Positions 27,324 to 36,239 of a DNA stretch of 64,000 nucleotides are shown in pieces. The DNA comes from Bog-756 sp963829235 (GTDB taxonomy: Bacteria; Actinomycetota; Acidimicrobiia; Acidimicrobiales; RAAP-2). The stretch covers positions 124,001 to 188,000 of the forward strand of contig CAWHIF010000001.1 in assembly GCA_963829235.1 (NCBI GenBank). Reading direction: 5' to 3'. How positions within the stretch are numbered: position 1 is the first letter of the stretch; every line of letters begins with the position of its first letter. The position numbers and the translations under genes are program-made. Under the pieces are notes generated by a model. That model was not told where the DNA came from, did no database searches, and was given only the letters and a program-made list of their open reading frames with translations.

Positions 27324-28313
27324 ATGACCCTCTTTCGTCCGAGCAGCACTGCGGTTCGGAATCGGTGGAGTCCTTTCCGGGCACTCTTGCATTCCTCCCA
27401 TCGGCGGCGATTGGTCATTGGCGCGGCCCTTTTCGGGTTGGGCTTGGCGGTATTCGCCATCCCCGCGATCGCCACACCCTCCCGAACTATGTCGGCAGCC
27501 ACCGTCGTTCACTCCTATGTGGCATTGGGCGATTCATTCACGTCGGGACCGCGCGTTCCGGTCCAGCTCGGGCCCGGCACCAGGCCGAGCGCCCCTCGCC
27601 AATGCATGCGTTCGTCGGACAACTACCCCTCGGTCACCGCCCGAGCCCTCGGGCTCACTCTGCGCGATGCGAGTTGCGCTGGAGCCACGACCCGGGATCT
27701 GACAGCATCCCAGGGCCCAGGAATCCCGGCCCAGCTGTCTGCGCTCCGTTCGTCCACTTCGTTGGTCTCCATAGGAATCGGCGGGAACGATCTTGGCTTC
27801 TCGACCATCGCCACCAACTGTGCGGCCGCCACGCCGTGGGGCATCACCAAGGTCGGATGGAGCTGCAGATCGCATTACACCGTGCATGGTGTCGATCAGT
27901 TGAGCGTGGCCGTCCACAGAGTCGGTTCCAAGGTGGCAACGTCGCTCAAGGAGATCAGATCCCGGTCCCCGCACGCCAGGGTGTTCGTCATCGGCTATCC
28001 CGATATCTTCCCCCCGAGCGGGTCGGGTTGTTGGCCGATGCTCCCGTTTTCGGCGCACGACCTTAACTACCTACGGAACATCGAGATGGACCTCAATTCG
28101 ACCCTGGCCAGCGATGCCGCGCAAGCAGGTGACCAATATGTCGACATGGCTACTCCGAGTGCTTCGCACGACCCTTGTGCTGATCCGAACTCCCGTTGGG
28201 TCGAGCCGCTCGTTCTGACCTCAGGCGGGTACCCACTGCACCCCAGCGCACTGGGGATGTCCGAGATGGCCGGGTTCGTCGAACGAGCGATCGCCTCGGC
28301 GGAATCCCAGTGA
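27324..28313 (+). CDS. SGNH/GDSL family esterase, membrane-anchored or secreted
   Basis: The product is 329 residues from ATG 27324. A basic N-terminus (HRRR near residues 26-29) precedes a hydrophobic segment (VIGAALFGLGLAVFAIPAIA, 31-50) that is a signal peptide or anchor. The SGNH blocks are clear: block I YVALGDSFTSG with the nucleophile Ser near 71, block III GIGGNDLGF near 154, and block V LHPSALG with the catalytic His near residue 309. Cysteines at several conserved positions suggest disulfides, as in actinobacterial secreted lipases. It probably hydrolyses lipid or carbohydrate esters outside the cytoplasm. No convincing ribosome binding site is seen. Confidence 0.9.
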   Translation: MTLFRPSSTAVRNRWSPFRALLHSSHRRRLVIGAALFGLGLAVFAIPAIATPSRTMSAATVVHSYVALGDSFTSGPRVPVQLGPGTRPSAPRQCMRSSDNYPSVTARALGLTLRDASCAGATTRDLTASQGPGIPAQLSALRSSTSLVSIGIGGNDLGFSTIATNCAAATPWGITKVGWSCRSHYTVHGVDQLSVAVHRVGSKVATSLKEIRSRSPHARVFVIGYPDIFPPSGSGCWPMLPFSAHDLNYLRNIEMDLNSTLASDAAQAGDQYVDMATPSASHDPCADPNSRWVEPLVLTSGGYPLHPSALGMSEMAGFVERAIASAESQ

Positions 28314-28787
28314 AACGGTAACCCGGTCAGACCGACAGAAATCTAGGCCCGCCGACGCTTCGAGTCGCCGCGCTTCGGATTCGGGGTCATCCAGGCTCGA
28401 CCACGGCCTCTCTGGCGGCGCCTTTTGATGTACCCGTTGATCTCCCCGCCGAGTTGCCGAGGGTGGAGAACACGGCATGCCAACCACATCGGATCCGGAA
28501 CCCGGTCAAAGCACTTCGGCGAGCCGCGTTGGGCTATGGCAAGCGTCTGGTCAACGTTTACCCCGTTCTTACCTCCTGTGAATGTTCTGCTTAACAGCCG
28601 CGAGTCAAATGTGACTGCTCGCGCCGAGGACGGGCGGTTTCATGAGGCGAACCAGCCCACCGGGCTGACCGAACTCGGAGAGACCCGATGTTCCCCTGAG
28701 GGCTATTGCCTTGCGGTCAGTTCTCGTCGGGAATCGAGGGACGCGATCTGGTGCTCCAACTCGATAGATGGACCGCGCCACGGTTAC
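28314..28787. other. Intergenic region, no supported gene
   Basis: This is a 474-base region downstream of the SGNH esterase. A plus-strand frame covers part of it and runs into the next gene, but only the portion from 28788 resembles a protein. A short basic frame on the minus strand near 28345-28430 has no start signal. Nothing further can be supported. Confidence 0.4.
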
Positions 28788-29024
28788 ATGACCAGTTCAA
28801 GCGAAAGGAACACCTTGCCGCCGGAGAAGTTCGAAATCGTGGTTCGTGGGAGGGTGAGTCCGACCCTGCTCGAGGCCATGGATGGGTTCCAAGCAAGCTA
28901 CGACACCGACGGCCTTACCCACCTCGTTGGAGTCATCCCAGATCAAGCTGGGATCCATAGCTTGTTTCAACTCTTGCTGGACCTCAACATCGACCTTGTA
29001 TCCGTCAACCCGGTCGGCGATTAG
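28788..29024 (+). CDS. Small alpha/beta hypothetical protein (78 aa)
   Basis: The start is placed at ATG 28788, where protein-like sequence begins. The product reads as a compact two-helix, four-strand unit: FEIVVRGRVSPTLLEAMDGF, then a strand THLVGVIPDQAGIHSLFQLLLDLNIDLVSVNPV. This pattern, with a beta-loop-beta and PDQAxLHxxL helix, recurs in a family of short actinobacterial proteins that resemble ferredoxin-like or ACT folds. Function is unknown, with no catalytic residues evident. The upstream site is weak. Confidence 0.6.
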   Translation: MTSSSERNTLPPEKFEIVVRGRVSPTLLEAMDGFQASYDTDGLTHLVGVIPDQAGIHSLFQLLLDLNIDLVSVNPVGD

Positions 29025-29199
29025 GCGGCATTGCCCTGGGAAGCCGGGTTGCGAGGCCCGGACTGCGATGTGGGGGTCCATCTCTGCGCGGTGACCGCCG
29101 ACCAGTTCCCCCGTCGCCAAGCCCATCGAGCCCCACCGTTCCGGGGCCATCGGACATGCCTGCATGGCCGTGATGCAGCGGCCACTACCATTTTCGCCC

Positions 29200-29484
29200 T
29201 CATACAGAGACGGTCCCGATTGCCGGCTTCGGGGGTGGCTGGACTTCCCTGGGGACCTCGACCTCGAGGGCAAGCCCGGTCAACGAATTGGCTGTGATGT
29301 CATCGCCGTTTTCGTCATTGTGCCGGGTACCCACTTCGTCTCTCGGAGACGGTCGGTGAAATGCGCTCCCCCCGGTGAGCGCATTCGACATCGAGTCGCT
29401 CGTGACAACACTGGCCGTTGCCGCCAATCCGCACGCCAGAGAGCCGACAAGTCCAAGCGATGCCATCGAATGCCGGAGGTTCAC
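29200..29484 (-). CDS. Possible small secreted protein (94 aa)
   Basis: This minus-strand frame starts at GTG 29484 (or ATG 29466) and shows a plausible signal peptide: a short basic start, a hydrophobic core (MASLGLVGSLACGLAATASVV), then a polar, Asp/Asn-rich mature part. No ribosome binding site or family is recognised, and the tail is proline-rich. The signal-peptide shape is the only support, so this is a tentative call. Confidence 0.35.
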   Translation of the reverse strand: MNLRHSMASLGLVGSLACGLAATASVVTSDSMSNALTGGSAFHRPSPRDEVGTRHNDENGDDITANSLTGLALEVEVPREVQPPPKPAIGTVSV

Positions 29485-29566
29485 GCTGCATGCACGGATT
29501 CAGTGACGTCCGACAATGGGTCATGAAGCTGAAGAGCTCGCTCTTCGCCGTTCACACGCCGTCCGG

Positions 29567-29644
29567 TCATCCGTCGTAGAGCGCAGGAATTGCGGCACAG
29601 GCAAACACGATCGCAATCATCGGTACCATGATTATCCAGTTCAT
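29567..29644 (-). CDS. Micro-ORF, 25-residue membrane peptide
   Basis: A GAGGTGAC sequence places a strong ribosome binding site 5 bases before ATG 29644. The frame encodes 25 residues, nearly all hydrophobic (NWIIMVPMIAIVFACAAIP), ending with a short LYDG tail. It could form one transmembrane helix, like KdpF-type or other small membrane subunits, but no kdp genes are nearby. The site-spacing-helix combination is better than chance, but conservation is untested. Confidence 0.4.
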   Translation of the reverse strand: MNWIIMVPMIAIVFACAAIPALYDG

Positions 29645-29907
29645 GTCACCTCAAGCAGTTGTAGCTGTCGATCTGGTCTGCTGTGATCCGATCTGCTTGC
29701 CTCCTCTGTCAATCCTAAGAAGCCAATTGAAGAACCAGATAAGGCAACTCGTAGAATCAGCTATGAACCTGACGGGCCCAATCACGTCGATTTGATTGTC
29801 GGGCGCCAGGCTGGCGGCGACCACGATCTTCGAAACCGACCCGCTGACGTTGGCCACCCGGAATGCTTCACCGGCCGGAGGAGTGAGCGACCGAGTAAAA
29901 AGGGGGC

Positions 29908-31161
29908 ATGATCACGCGAACCTATCCAGCCGAGCGTCCATGCACCTTTCGGGCACGGAAGTCGTTCGGTGCCTTGTGCGCACCGATCCTCATCGCGTTG
30001 GCCCTGATGGCCGCCGGTTGCTCGTCGTCGGGTTCAGCCCCCACCTCGACCGTTATCCATGGAGACACCGTGCCCACCGTGGCTGAGCTCGGACCGACGA
30101 GCTTCACGGGCCCGGGGCCGTTCGCAGCCGGGGTGACCACACTCTCCCTCAAGGCCAGCGGACCGCTCGTCGAGGTCTGGTATCCGGCCACCCCGGCATC
30201 GGTGAAAGGTCACACCCAGGCCAGCTACAACGTGGCCACCTGGTTGCCGACGGCACTGCGAACGCTGATCCCGGCCGGCTTCGACGGAGCCATCTACAGG
30301 ACGGACGCCTACCGAGGGGTGCCGGTGGCGTCTGGGCGGTTCCCGCTGGTCGTGTTCACCCACGGCTATTCCGGGTTCCGGGACCAGTCGACGTTCCTCA
30401 CCACCCGGCTCGCCTCGTGGGGCTTCGTCGTTGCCGCGCCGGATCTCCCCGACAACGATCTCACGGCCGTGCTGAGCGGGAAAACAAGCCAGGGGATCAC
30501 TGCCGACATCGCCGAGCAGCAACAGGTCATCACTCTCATGGCCGACGACGCACAGGCCTCCGGCATGTTCCACGGGCACATCGACGTGAGCCGGGTGGCC
30601 GCCATCGGCCACTCGCTCGGCGGAGCCATCTCCGAAGCCCTGGCGGCAGCCGATCCGCGGGTTACCACGTTCATCGGAATGGCGGGAGCAACGGTCGGCT
30701 CGTTCGGACAGACCACGTCCGGAGCCACCAGTATCGTGCCCGACAAGCCCGGAATGCTGATGGTGGGCACGGCCGACCAGATTGCCAGTCCGACCGGCAT
30801 CGCCAAAGCGTTCACCGCCATGAAGTCACCCAAGCGCCTCGTAACGCTCCACAACTTCGGGCATCTGGTCTTTTCCGACATCTGCGAGATAGGGGCCGGC
30901 AAAGGAGGTCTTCTTGCGATCGCCGGTGAGGTCCACATCGCGGTTCCACCCAGTCTGAAGAAGCTGGCCAGCGACGGCTGCAATGCTCCGGACACGCCGG
31001 TGTCCCAGGGTTGGCCGGTGATCAGACAGTCGGTGACCGCCCAACTCCGCCACGTCTTCGGCTTCGATCCGTCGCTCGCCGGGCTGACCGGGCTCAAAGC
31101 GGCCTTTCCCGAGACGGTCTCACAGAACGTGTACGTCGGAGGATCGACGTCACCGGCCTAG
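29908..31161 (+). CDS. Lipoprotein alpha/beta hydrolase
   Basis: The product is 417 residues from ATG 29908, with AAGGGGG just upstream. The signal sequence ends in a lipobox (LMAAGC, Cys38), so the mature protein should be lipid-anchored outside the membrane. The hydrolase core shows VVFTHGYSGFRDQST (oxyanion region) near residues 149-163, VAAIGHSLGGAISEAL with nucleophile Ser near 236, and NFGHLVFSDICE with the probable catalytic His near 315. It resembles the chlorophyllase/PAF-acetylhydrolase-like group of alpha/beta hydrolases. The substrate is likely an ester but is not predictable. Confidence 0.88.
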   Translation: MITRTYPAERPCTFRARKSFGALCAPILIALALMAAGCSSSGSAPTSTVIHGDTVPTVAELGPTSFTGPGPFAAGVTTLSLKASGPLVEVWYPATPASVKGHTQASYNVATWLPTALRTLIPAGFDGAIYRTDAYRGVPVASGRFPLVVFTHGYSGFRDQSTFLTTRLASWGFVVAAPDLPDNDLTAVLSGKTSQGITADIAEQQQVITLMADDAQASGMFHGHIDVSRVAAIGHSLGGAISEALAAADPRVTTFIGMAGATVGSFGQTTSGATSIVPDKPGMLMVGTADQIASPTGIAKAFTAMKSPKRLVTLHNFGHLVFSDICEIGAGKGGLLAIAGEVHIAVPPSLKKLASDGCNAPDTPVSQGWPVIRQSVTAQLRHVFGFDPSLAGLTGLKAAFPETVSQNVYVGGSTSPA

Positions 31162-31276
31162 CCCGGGCCTGCATGGAGCCGGCGGAGAACCTGCCCGCGG
31201 CGACCTGATTCGAACGGCCCGTCGGATCCGGACGTCGGCCACTTGCGGGCGCCCTGAACGTCTTCCGTCTCTTCGA

Positions 31277-32362
31277 TCAGGAGAGAAGGGGCTCGGGAGT
31301 TGCGTTCCCGAACCCGCGCCCCGCTCGCACCAGGGGCAGATCGGCCATGGTCTGCACCCCGGGTGGGGCGGCGCAGAGTGCAGGAATCGTGTTGATGGCC
31401 TGCATGGCCGTGGCCACGCTCGCCGCTCGAACGTGCTCGGCGATGGGCAGCGGCCGTTCATAGGACATGAGCGTCAGCAGGTGGGCCTGGATGGAGGGCT
31501 CGCCCTCCAGCGTCAGCGTCCATCCGTCGAGCGGCGTCGGCCAATGGTCCGGATACTCTCCCCCCACTGTCCACAGCGTCTCGATCTCGATGAGGGTGTC
31601 GCCGGCCCGGAGCCCCCGCCAGTGCCATCGCTGCCCGGAGACTGTCCCGGCGCCCAACCTGATCCCGAAGATGTCGTGATCCGTCTCGGCCGTCACCAGC
31701 TCGACCGAGGAGGTGATCTCGTCGAGGCCTGCACCCAGGGCCCTGCCCAGCAAGGCGACCATCTCCTGGAAGATCCCGCTGTTGAACCGCAAGAAATCGC
31801 TGGTCGCTTCGGTCACCTCTTCTGGTGCCCGACCAAAGCGCATGTTGTCGAACGTGATGTGGGTCGATTCGTAGAAGGACCAGTCGGCCCGCTCCTGCAG
31901 TGTGATCCTCTCGATCGTCCGGGACATTCCGGAGAGGGCGAGTGGCAGCACCCCGCTCAGATTCCCCGGATTGAGACCGGTGCCGTGGACCGACGAGTCA
32001 CCGCTCACACAGGCTGCCTCCAACCGAGCGAGATCGTCGGCCGGAAGTGAACGTGGGTGAAAGAGGAAGGCGGTGGTGACCACGTTGGTGCCACTGGCCA
32101 GGATGCGGCAGACCTCGTCGAGCGAGGCGATCCGGGGGAAGTAGGCCACACAGTGGGCGCCGAGGGCCAAGATCTCGCCCACATCCATGGTGGCCGCGAC
32201 ACCACAGTGCTCGCGTCCCGCCAAGACTCCTGCGTCTACCCCGACCTTGTCTTCGCTATAGACCTTGGCTCCAACCAGTTCCATGTCAGGCCGGTCCAGA
32301 ATCGCCCGAATCGCTTCGACACCCTGGTTGCCGGTCGCCCACTGAACGACCCGGTAGCTCAT
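31277..32362 (-). CDS. DapB-like NAD(P)H-dependent dehydrogenase
   Basis: The product is 361 residues from ATG 32362. An ATG-like start 24 bases upstream is less likely. The N-terminal Rossmann domain opens with YRVVQWATGNQGVEAIRAIL, similar to dihydrodipicolinate reductase and 2,4-diaminopentanoate dehydrogenase. Later motifs are CVAYFPRIASLDEVCRILASGTNVVTT and SVHGTGLNPGN. Mycobacteria and related actinobacteria encode many such paralogs, often near lipid or steroid catabolism genes. The true substrate is unknown. The gene is divergent from the patatin gene, with about 145 bases between starts. Confidence 0.88.
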   Translation of the reverse strand: MSYRVVQWATGNQGVEAIRAILDRPDMELVGAKVYSEDKVGVDAGVLAGREHCGVAATMDVGEILALGAHCVAYFPRIASLDEVCRILASGTNVVTTAFLFHPRSLPADDLARLEAACVSGDSSVHGTGLNPGNLSGVLPLALSGMSRTIERITLQERADWSFYESTHITFDNMRFGRAPEEVTEATSDFLRFNSGIFQEMVALLGRALGAGLDEITSSVELVTAETDHDIFGIRLGAGTVSGQRWHWRGLRAGDTLIEIETLWTVGGEYPDHWPTPLDGWTLTLEGEPSIQAHLLTLMSYERPLPIAEHVRAASVATAMQAINTIPALCAAPPGVQTMADLPLVRAGRGFGNATPEPLLS

Positions 32363-32506
32363 GCGAACACTCTTGCACCTCTCCATCCACTTCGAACGCC
32401 TGCGTCTCCCGAAAGTAGTTGCGCCAGCAAGCGGGTGACCGGCATCGACGGCGTGAAGAGCCTTTGGGCCCTAGCGGGCCCGCGGCTCCCGCCGGAAGAT
32501 GACTGC

Positions 32507-33712
32507 ATGCTCGACAGTGTGCTCGACGTGTTCCGGGTTCGTCAGTACTTCAACATCATCACCCGGACCAGAGAGTGGATCGAGGGGCTGCGTGACGACG
32601 CTGGTCTCGTCGACGACATGCGGCGTGCACTGGTGTCGCTGCCATTCGACTCCCCCCAGGCGCCGGCACTCGAGCCCTTCCCCCCGTTGCAACGCCTCGA
32701 GATCGCCGATCTGGACGGGCGCCGGCTCGCCTTGCTGGCCACCGGAGGCAGCGGGGCCCTCGCCTCGGTCGTCGGAGCGGCCAGAGCGCTGGAGGAGGCG
32801 GGTGTCCGTCCATCCGTGATCTCGCTCTGTTCGGGGTCAGCGCTCTTCGGGTTCCCCATTGCCGCCGGCATCCCCGCCGACGAGGTGGCTGCGTTCACCC
32901 TGGGCATCAATTCCAATGAGTATGTAGACGTGGATTGGCGCCTCCTCGCCTCGACACTCCCGGTGATGGGGAAGGGTTTCGGCGGCGTCATCCAAGGTGA
33001 GCGGATCGAAGCGGTCTACCGTCGACTGTTGGGCGACATGACCCTCGGCGAGATGCCGATCCCCGCCTATGCGCCGATCTGGAACATCGAGGAGAACCGT
33101 CTCGAGTACATCGGCCCACGGACGTACCCGGACCTACCCGTCGCACGAGCCATCCACATGGCCATCGCCCTCCCACTGTTCATCGAGCCGGTACCGCTGG
33201 GCGACGGCTACTGGTGTGACGGAGGGATCGTCGACATCTTCCCGGTGCGGCCGGTCCTCGACCTCGAGGAGCCATCGGAGGTGGCGCTCGTGATCAACGG
33301 CTTCTACCCGCCTCGCTTCGTCGGAGAGGATGCCCGCGGCTGGCAGCACCGGCGCGCCAGCATCCTCGCCATTGCCAGCCAGGTCCGAACCTGCCAGCAG
33401 GTGGAGTTGGCACGGACGAATCTGTCCCGGCTCGAGGCCGGGACCGACGTGATGATGATCGAGCCGGTACCGTACGCGAAGGTCAGGGGAGCCGGGTTCT
33501 ACCGGCAGTTCCTCACTACCGGCGAGTGGCCCGAGTTCATGCGCGCCGGCCGCACGGAGACCCGCCGGGTGCTCAACGACCGGTTGCAGCCGCCGCAGAC
33601 AACCGCGCCGTCAGGACCGGCAGGCAATCGTTCGGTGCCGAGCGTGTCATTCGATGGCGCCGGAGAGCGGATGCCGGGGAACGAAGAGCGGATTCCGGGG
33701 AACATGGTCTGA
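32507..33712 (+). CDS. Patatin-like phospholipase, atypical nucleophile elbow
   Basis: The product is 401 residues from ATG 32507. The patatin core starts near residue 75 with LLATGGSGALASVVGAARALEEAG (oxyanion glycine loop). The nucleophile region reads SLCSGSALFGFPIAAG near 105-120, in place of the usual GTSAG. The second catalytic element, CDGGIVDIFPV (Asp-Gly dyad), is present near 240. An arginine-rich lid segment and a variable tail follow. It likely hydrolyses acyl esters of lipids in the cytoplasm or at the inner membrane face. The missing glycines around the Ser are unusual but recur in mycobacterial-type patatins. Confidence 0.85.
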   Translation: MLDSVLDVFRVRQYFNIITRTREWIEGLRDDAGLVDDMRRALVSLPFDSPQAPALEPFPPLQRLEIADLDGRRLALLATGGSGALASVVGAARALEEAGVRPSVISLCSGSALFGFPIAAGIPADEVAAFTLGINSNEYVDVDWRLLASTLPVMGKGFGGVIQGERIEAVYRRLLGDMTLGEMPIPAYAPIWNIEENRLEYIGPRTYPDLPVARAIHMAIALPLFIEPVPLGDGYWCDGGIVDIFPVRPVLDLEEPSEVALVINGFYPPRFVGEDARGWQHRRASILAIASQVRTCQQVELARTNLSRLEAGTDVMMIEPVPYAKVRGAGFYRQFLTTGEWPEFMRAGRTETRRVLNDRLQPPQTTAPSGPAGNRSVPSVSFDGAGERMPGNEERIPGNMV

Positions 33713-33769
33713 TCGGGCGGGCCGGCGCGAAGTGGACATCTCACCTCGCCCCTGGATACCATAAACGGA

Positions 33770-35308
33770 GTGAATCCTCCGGTTTCGAGCTCGTCGGCCG
33801 CGCGGCAAGACGCGGGCCCCGTCGGCCCCGGCCCCGAAGGGACGACCCGGGGCCACTGGTGGATTCTGGTCGTGATCGCCGGAGCGCAGCTCATGGTGGT
33901 GCTCGATTCGACGATCATGATCATCGCCCTCCCGTCGGCCCAGCACGCCCTGGGCTTCTCGAATACCGATCGGCAGTGGGTCGTGACGGCGTACACGCTG
34001 GCCTTCGGCGGCTTCCTCCTCCTCGGCGGCCGGATCAGCGACATGTTCGGCCCGAAACGGACGCTGATGATCGGAGTCGTCGGCTTCGCGCTTGCCTCAG
34101 CCATCGGCGGCGCCGCCCAGACAACCCTGATGCTGATCGGTGCCCGGGGGCTGCAGGGCCTCTTCGGCGCCCTGTTGGCACCATCGGTGCTGTCGATCCT
34201 CACGTCGACCTTCACCGACCCACGCGAACGGGGCCGGGCCTTCGGGATCTACGCGACCATCGCCATCGCCGGTTCGGCATTCGGGCTCATCCTCGGTGGC
34301 TTCCTGACCGAATACGTCGATTGGCGCTGGTGCCTCTACGTCAACCTGCCCATCGCGGCGCTGGTGGTCGTCGGAGCCGTCGCCATGATCCCGAACCGCG
34401 AAGGGCAGAATGGTGTCCGGCTCGACGTGCTCGGTGTCATCCTCGGTTGTGGCGGCCTGGTCTCACTCGTCTACGGGCTGGGCGAGGCGGGCACGAGCGG
34501 GTGGGGCGCGACCGATGTCATCGTCGCACTCGTCCTCGCCGGCGTGCTGCTCGCCGCTTTCATACTGTGGCAGAAGAAAGGACCCAATCCCCTCCTCCCG
34601 CTGCGGATCCTGCGAAGCCGGAACCGCGCCGGTTCGTTCCTGACGATCATGCTCGCCGTCACCGCCATGTTCGGCACATTTCTGTTCCTGACCTACCTCC
34701 TCCAGACGATCGACCACTACTCGCCGCTCAAGACCGGTGTTGCGTTCCTTCCCCTGCTGGTCCTCAACGGGCTGGCGGCCACACAGCTGGCCAGCCGCTT
34801 GATGCCGTACGTGCGGACCCGACTGCTCGTGGTGCCCGGTCTCCTGCTGTCTGCTGCCGGGTCCGCGCTGTTCACGACGCTGAAACCCGACGCGACCTAC
34901 GTGACCCACGTGCTGCCGAGCGAGCTCCTCCTCGGCCTCGGATTGGGACTCGCCATCGTGCCATGCATCAGCACGGCCACACAGAACGCCGAGCCAAAGG
35001 ACGTCGGTGTGACCTCGGCCATGACCAACACGTCACAACAGATCGGCGCCTCCATCGGCACCGCGCTGCTCAACACGATCGCGGCCGCCGCCACGACGGC
35101 CTATCTGGCCGTCCATGTACGAAGCACGGATGAGCTGGCCAAGGCCACGGTGCACGGGTATGCGACGGCCAGCGCCTGGGCGGCGGGAATCTTCGTCCTG
35201 GCCGCGCTGATCGCCGGAGTGGTCATCAATGCGCACCCGGGGCAGCCGGCCTCGGGTGCACATGACGCGGACGCGAAGGCCGACCTTCTCTCCACCGAGG
35301 TCCACTGA
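33770..35308 (+). CDS. DHA2-type MFS transporter
   Basis: The product is 512 residues, 14 predicted helices, from GTG 33770. It carries WWILVVIAGAQLMVVLDSTIMIIALPS (motif D1) near residues 30-56, GGRISDMFGPKRTLMIG (motif A) near 84-100, and GSAFGLILGGFLTEYVDWRWCLYVNLPI (motif C region) near 166-193. These are typical of EmrB/QacA proton antiporters. A role in drug or lipid export is an inference. No clear ribosome binding site precedes the start, so the transcript may be leaderless. It follows the patatin gene by 57 bases and may be co-expressed. Confidence 0.9.
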   Translation: MNPPVSSSSAARQDAGPVGPGPEGTTRGHWWILVVIAGAQLMVVLDSTIMIIALPSAQHALGFSNTDRQWVVTAYTLAFGGFLLLGGRISDMFGPKRTLMIGVVGFALASAIGGAAQTTLMLIGARGLQGLFGALLAPSVLSILTSTFTDPRERGRAFGIYATIAIAGSAFGLILGGFLTEYVDWRWCLYVNLPIAALVVVGAVAMIPNREGQNGVRLDVLGVILGCGGLVSLVYGLGEAGTSGWGATDVIVALVLAGVLLAAFILWQKKGPNPLLPLRILRSRNRAGSFLTIMLAVTAMFGTFLFLTYLLQTIDHYSPLKTGVAFLPLLVLNGLAATQLASRLMPYVRTRLLVVPGLLLSAAGSALFTTLKPDATYVTHVLPSELLLGLGLGLAIVPCISTATQNAEPKDVGVTSAMTNTSQQIGASIGTALLNTIAAAATTAYLAVHVRSTDELAKATVHGYATASAWAAGIFVLAALIAGVVINAHPGQPASGAHDADAKADLLSTEVH

Positions 35309-35333
35309 TCGCGGGACGGCGGGAAGGTCCCGG

Positions 35334-35876
35334 CTAGTCGCCCTGCCCGCCGTGGCACATCGTCGGGGGAGTGAAAAGGGGTGTCGTGCTCACGGGCTCG
35401 GTCGCCGGAGGATCGAGAACGATCCTGGCGTGGCGGGTCCACCTGTCCTCGCAAGCCAGGAGCGCTTGCTTCTCCGGATCGTGCCTCGAGTTCTTGTCCC
35501 CACCCATCCACAGGTCGACATGGTTCGTGTTCACACCTCCGCACGGGTCGCACTGGTCCTCGTGGATGAAGTACTTCTTCAAGAAGGGTACGTAGACGAT
35601 CTGGCACCAGGGACCGTCGAGGTCGATGGCCTCGGCGAACGTGACGGGGTTCCGGTAGGTCCCTACGCCACCGGCCGACCGGTGGATGCAGGGGTGGGCG
35701 ATCTGGGCGCTGGGCGGCGTGTTGTCCACCCAGCCGTAGAAGGTCACCCAGTCGGTGGTCGACCCGGCTCGGGGGGCCGCGCCAGGTGCCACAGCGGGCA
35801 TGGCCACCGTGAGCATCATGCCGACCGCCATGGCCAGAGGCACGACGAACAAGCCGGATCGTGGCCAACTCCTCAT
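35334..35876 (-). CDS. Secreted protein, possible double-psi beta-barrel fold
   Basis: The product is 180 residues. ATG 35876 follows GAGGAAGG, and longer frames add unlikely sequence. A signal peptide covers about residues 1-33 (LFVVPLAMAVGMMLTVAMPAVAPG). The mature domain has TFYGWVDNTPPSAQIAHPC, GTYRNPVTFAEAIDLDGPWCQIVYVPFLKKYFIHEDQCDPC and HVDLWMGGD. The order of strand, Cys and HVDLW motif is reminiscent of DPBB (barwin/3D-like) domains, where the Asp of DLWMGG is often active. Function is unknown. It is convergent with the MFS gene. Confidence 0.7.
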   Translation of the reverse strand: MRSWPRSGLFVVPLAMAVGMMLTVAMPAVAPGAAPRAGSTTDWVTFYGWVDNTPPSAQIAHPCIHRSAGGVGTYRNPVTFAEAIDLDGPWCQIVYVPFLKKYFIHEDQCDPCGGVNTNHVDLWMGGDKNSRHDPEKQALLACEDRWTRHARIVLDPPATEPVSTTPLFTPPTMCHGGQGD

Positions 35877-36239
35877 GGGGGCCTTCCTCGTCCTCGAGAG
35901 CTCCGCGAGCCCCCGACCGACAGCAAATCTATCCGATGGTGGTCGGTGTGGGCGGCTGGTGGTCCGGCCCGTTTCTCTCCACCCGAACACGACCGGGCGA
36001 CCGTCGATCCGTGGGAGAATTCGGGGCGCCATCGACTGCGCCACCTGAAGTACTCTCGGTGGAGGCCTGATCGAACGGAGAAGCGAATGCGTACAGCGTC
36101 GACGTCCATCAAGAAAGGAGAGACCACCGATCGAAAGGACTTGACGCGCCATGCAATCGATTCACGTACGGAATTCAGCATGCCTTCGTTGTAGGGCATC
36201 GTGTAGGCAGCGGACCGCGGACGCCGGCGGGCGTACGTG
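35877..36239. other. Intergenic region between a divergent pair
   Basis: About 363 bases separate the secreted DPBB-like gene and the MFS gene at 36240. Frames from both sides extend into it without start signals. No repeats or strong hairpins were noted. Confidence 0.4.

Noticed and set aside
29651..29857. Minus-strand frame of 68 codons upstream of the micro-ORF
   Set aside because: No ribosome binding site and no family. The AT-richer sequence is more likely the promoter or leader of the micro-ORF.
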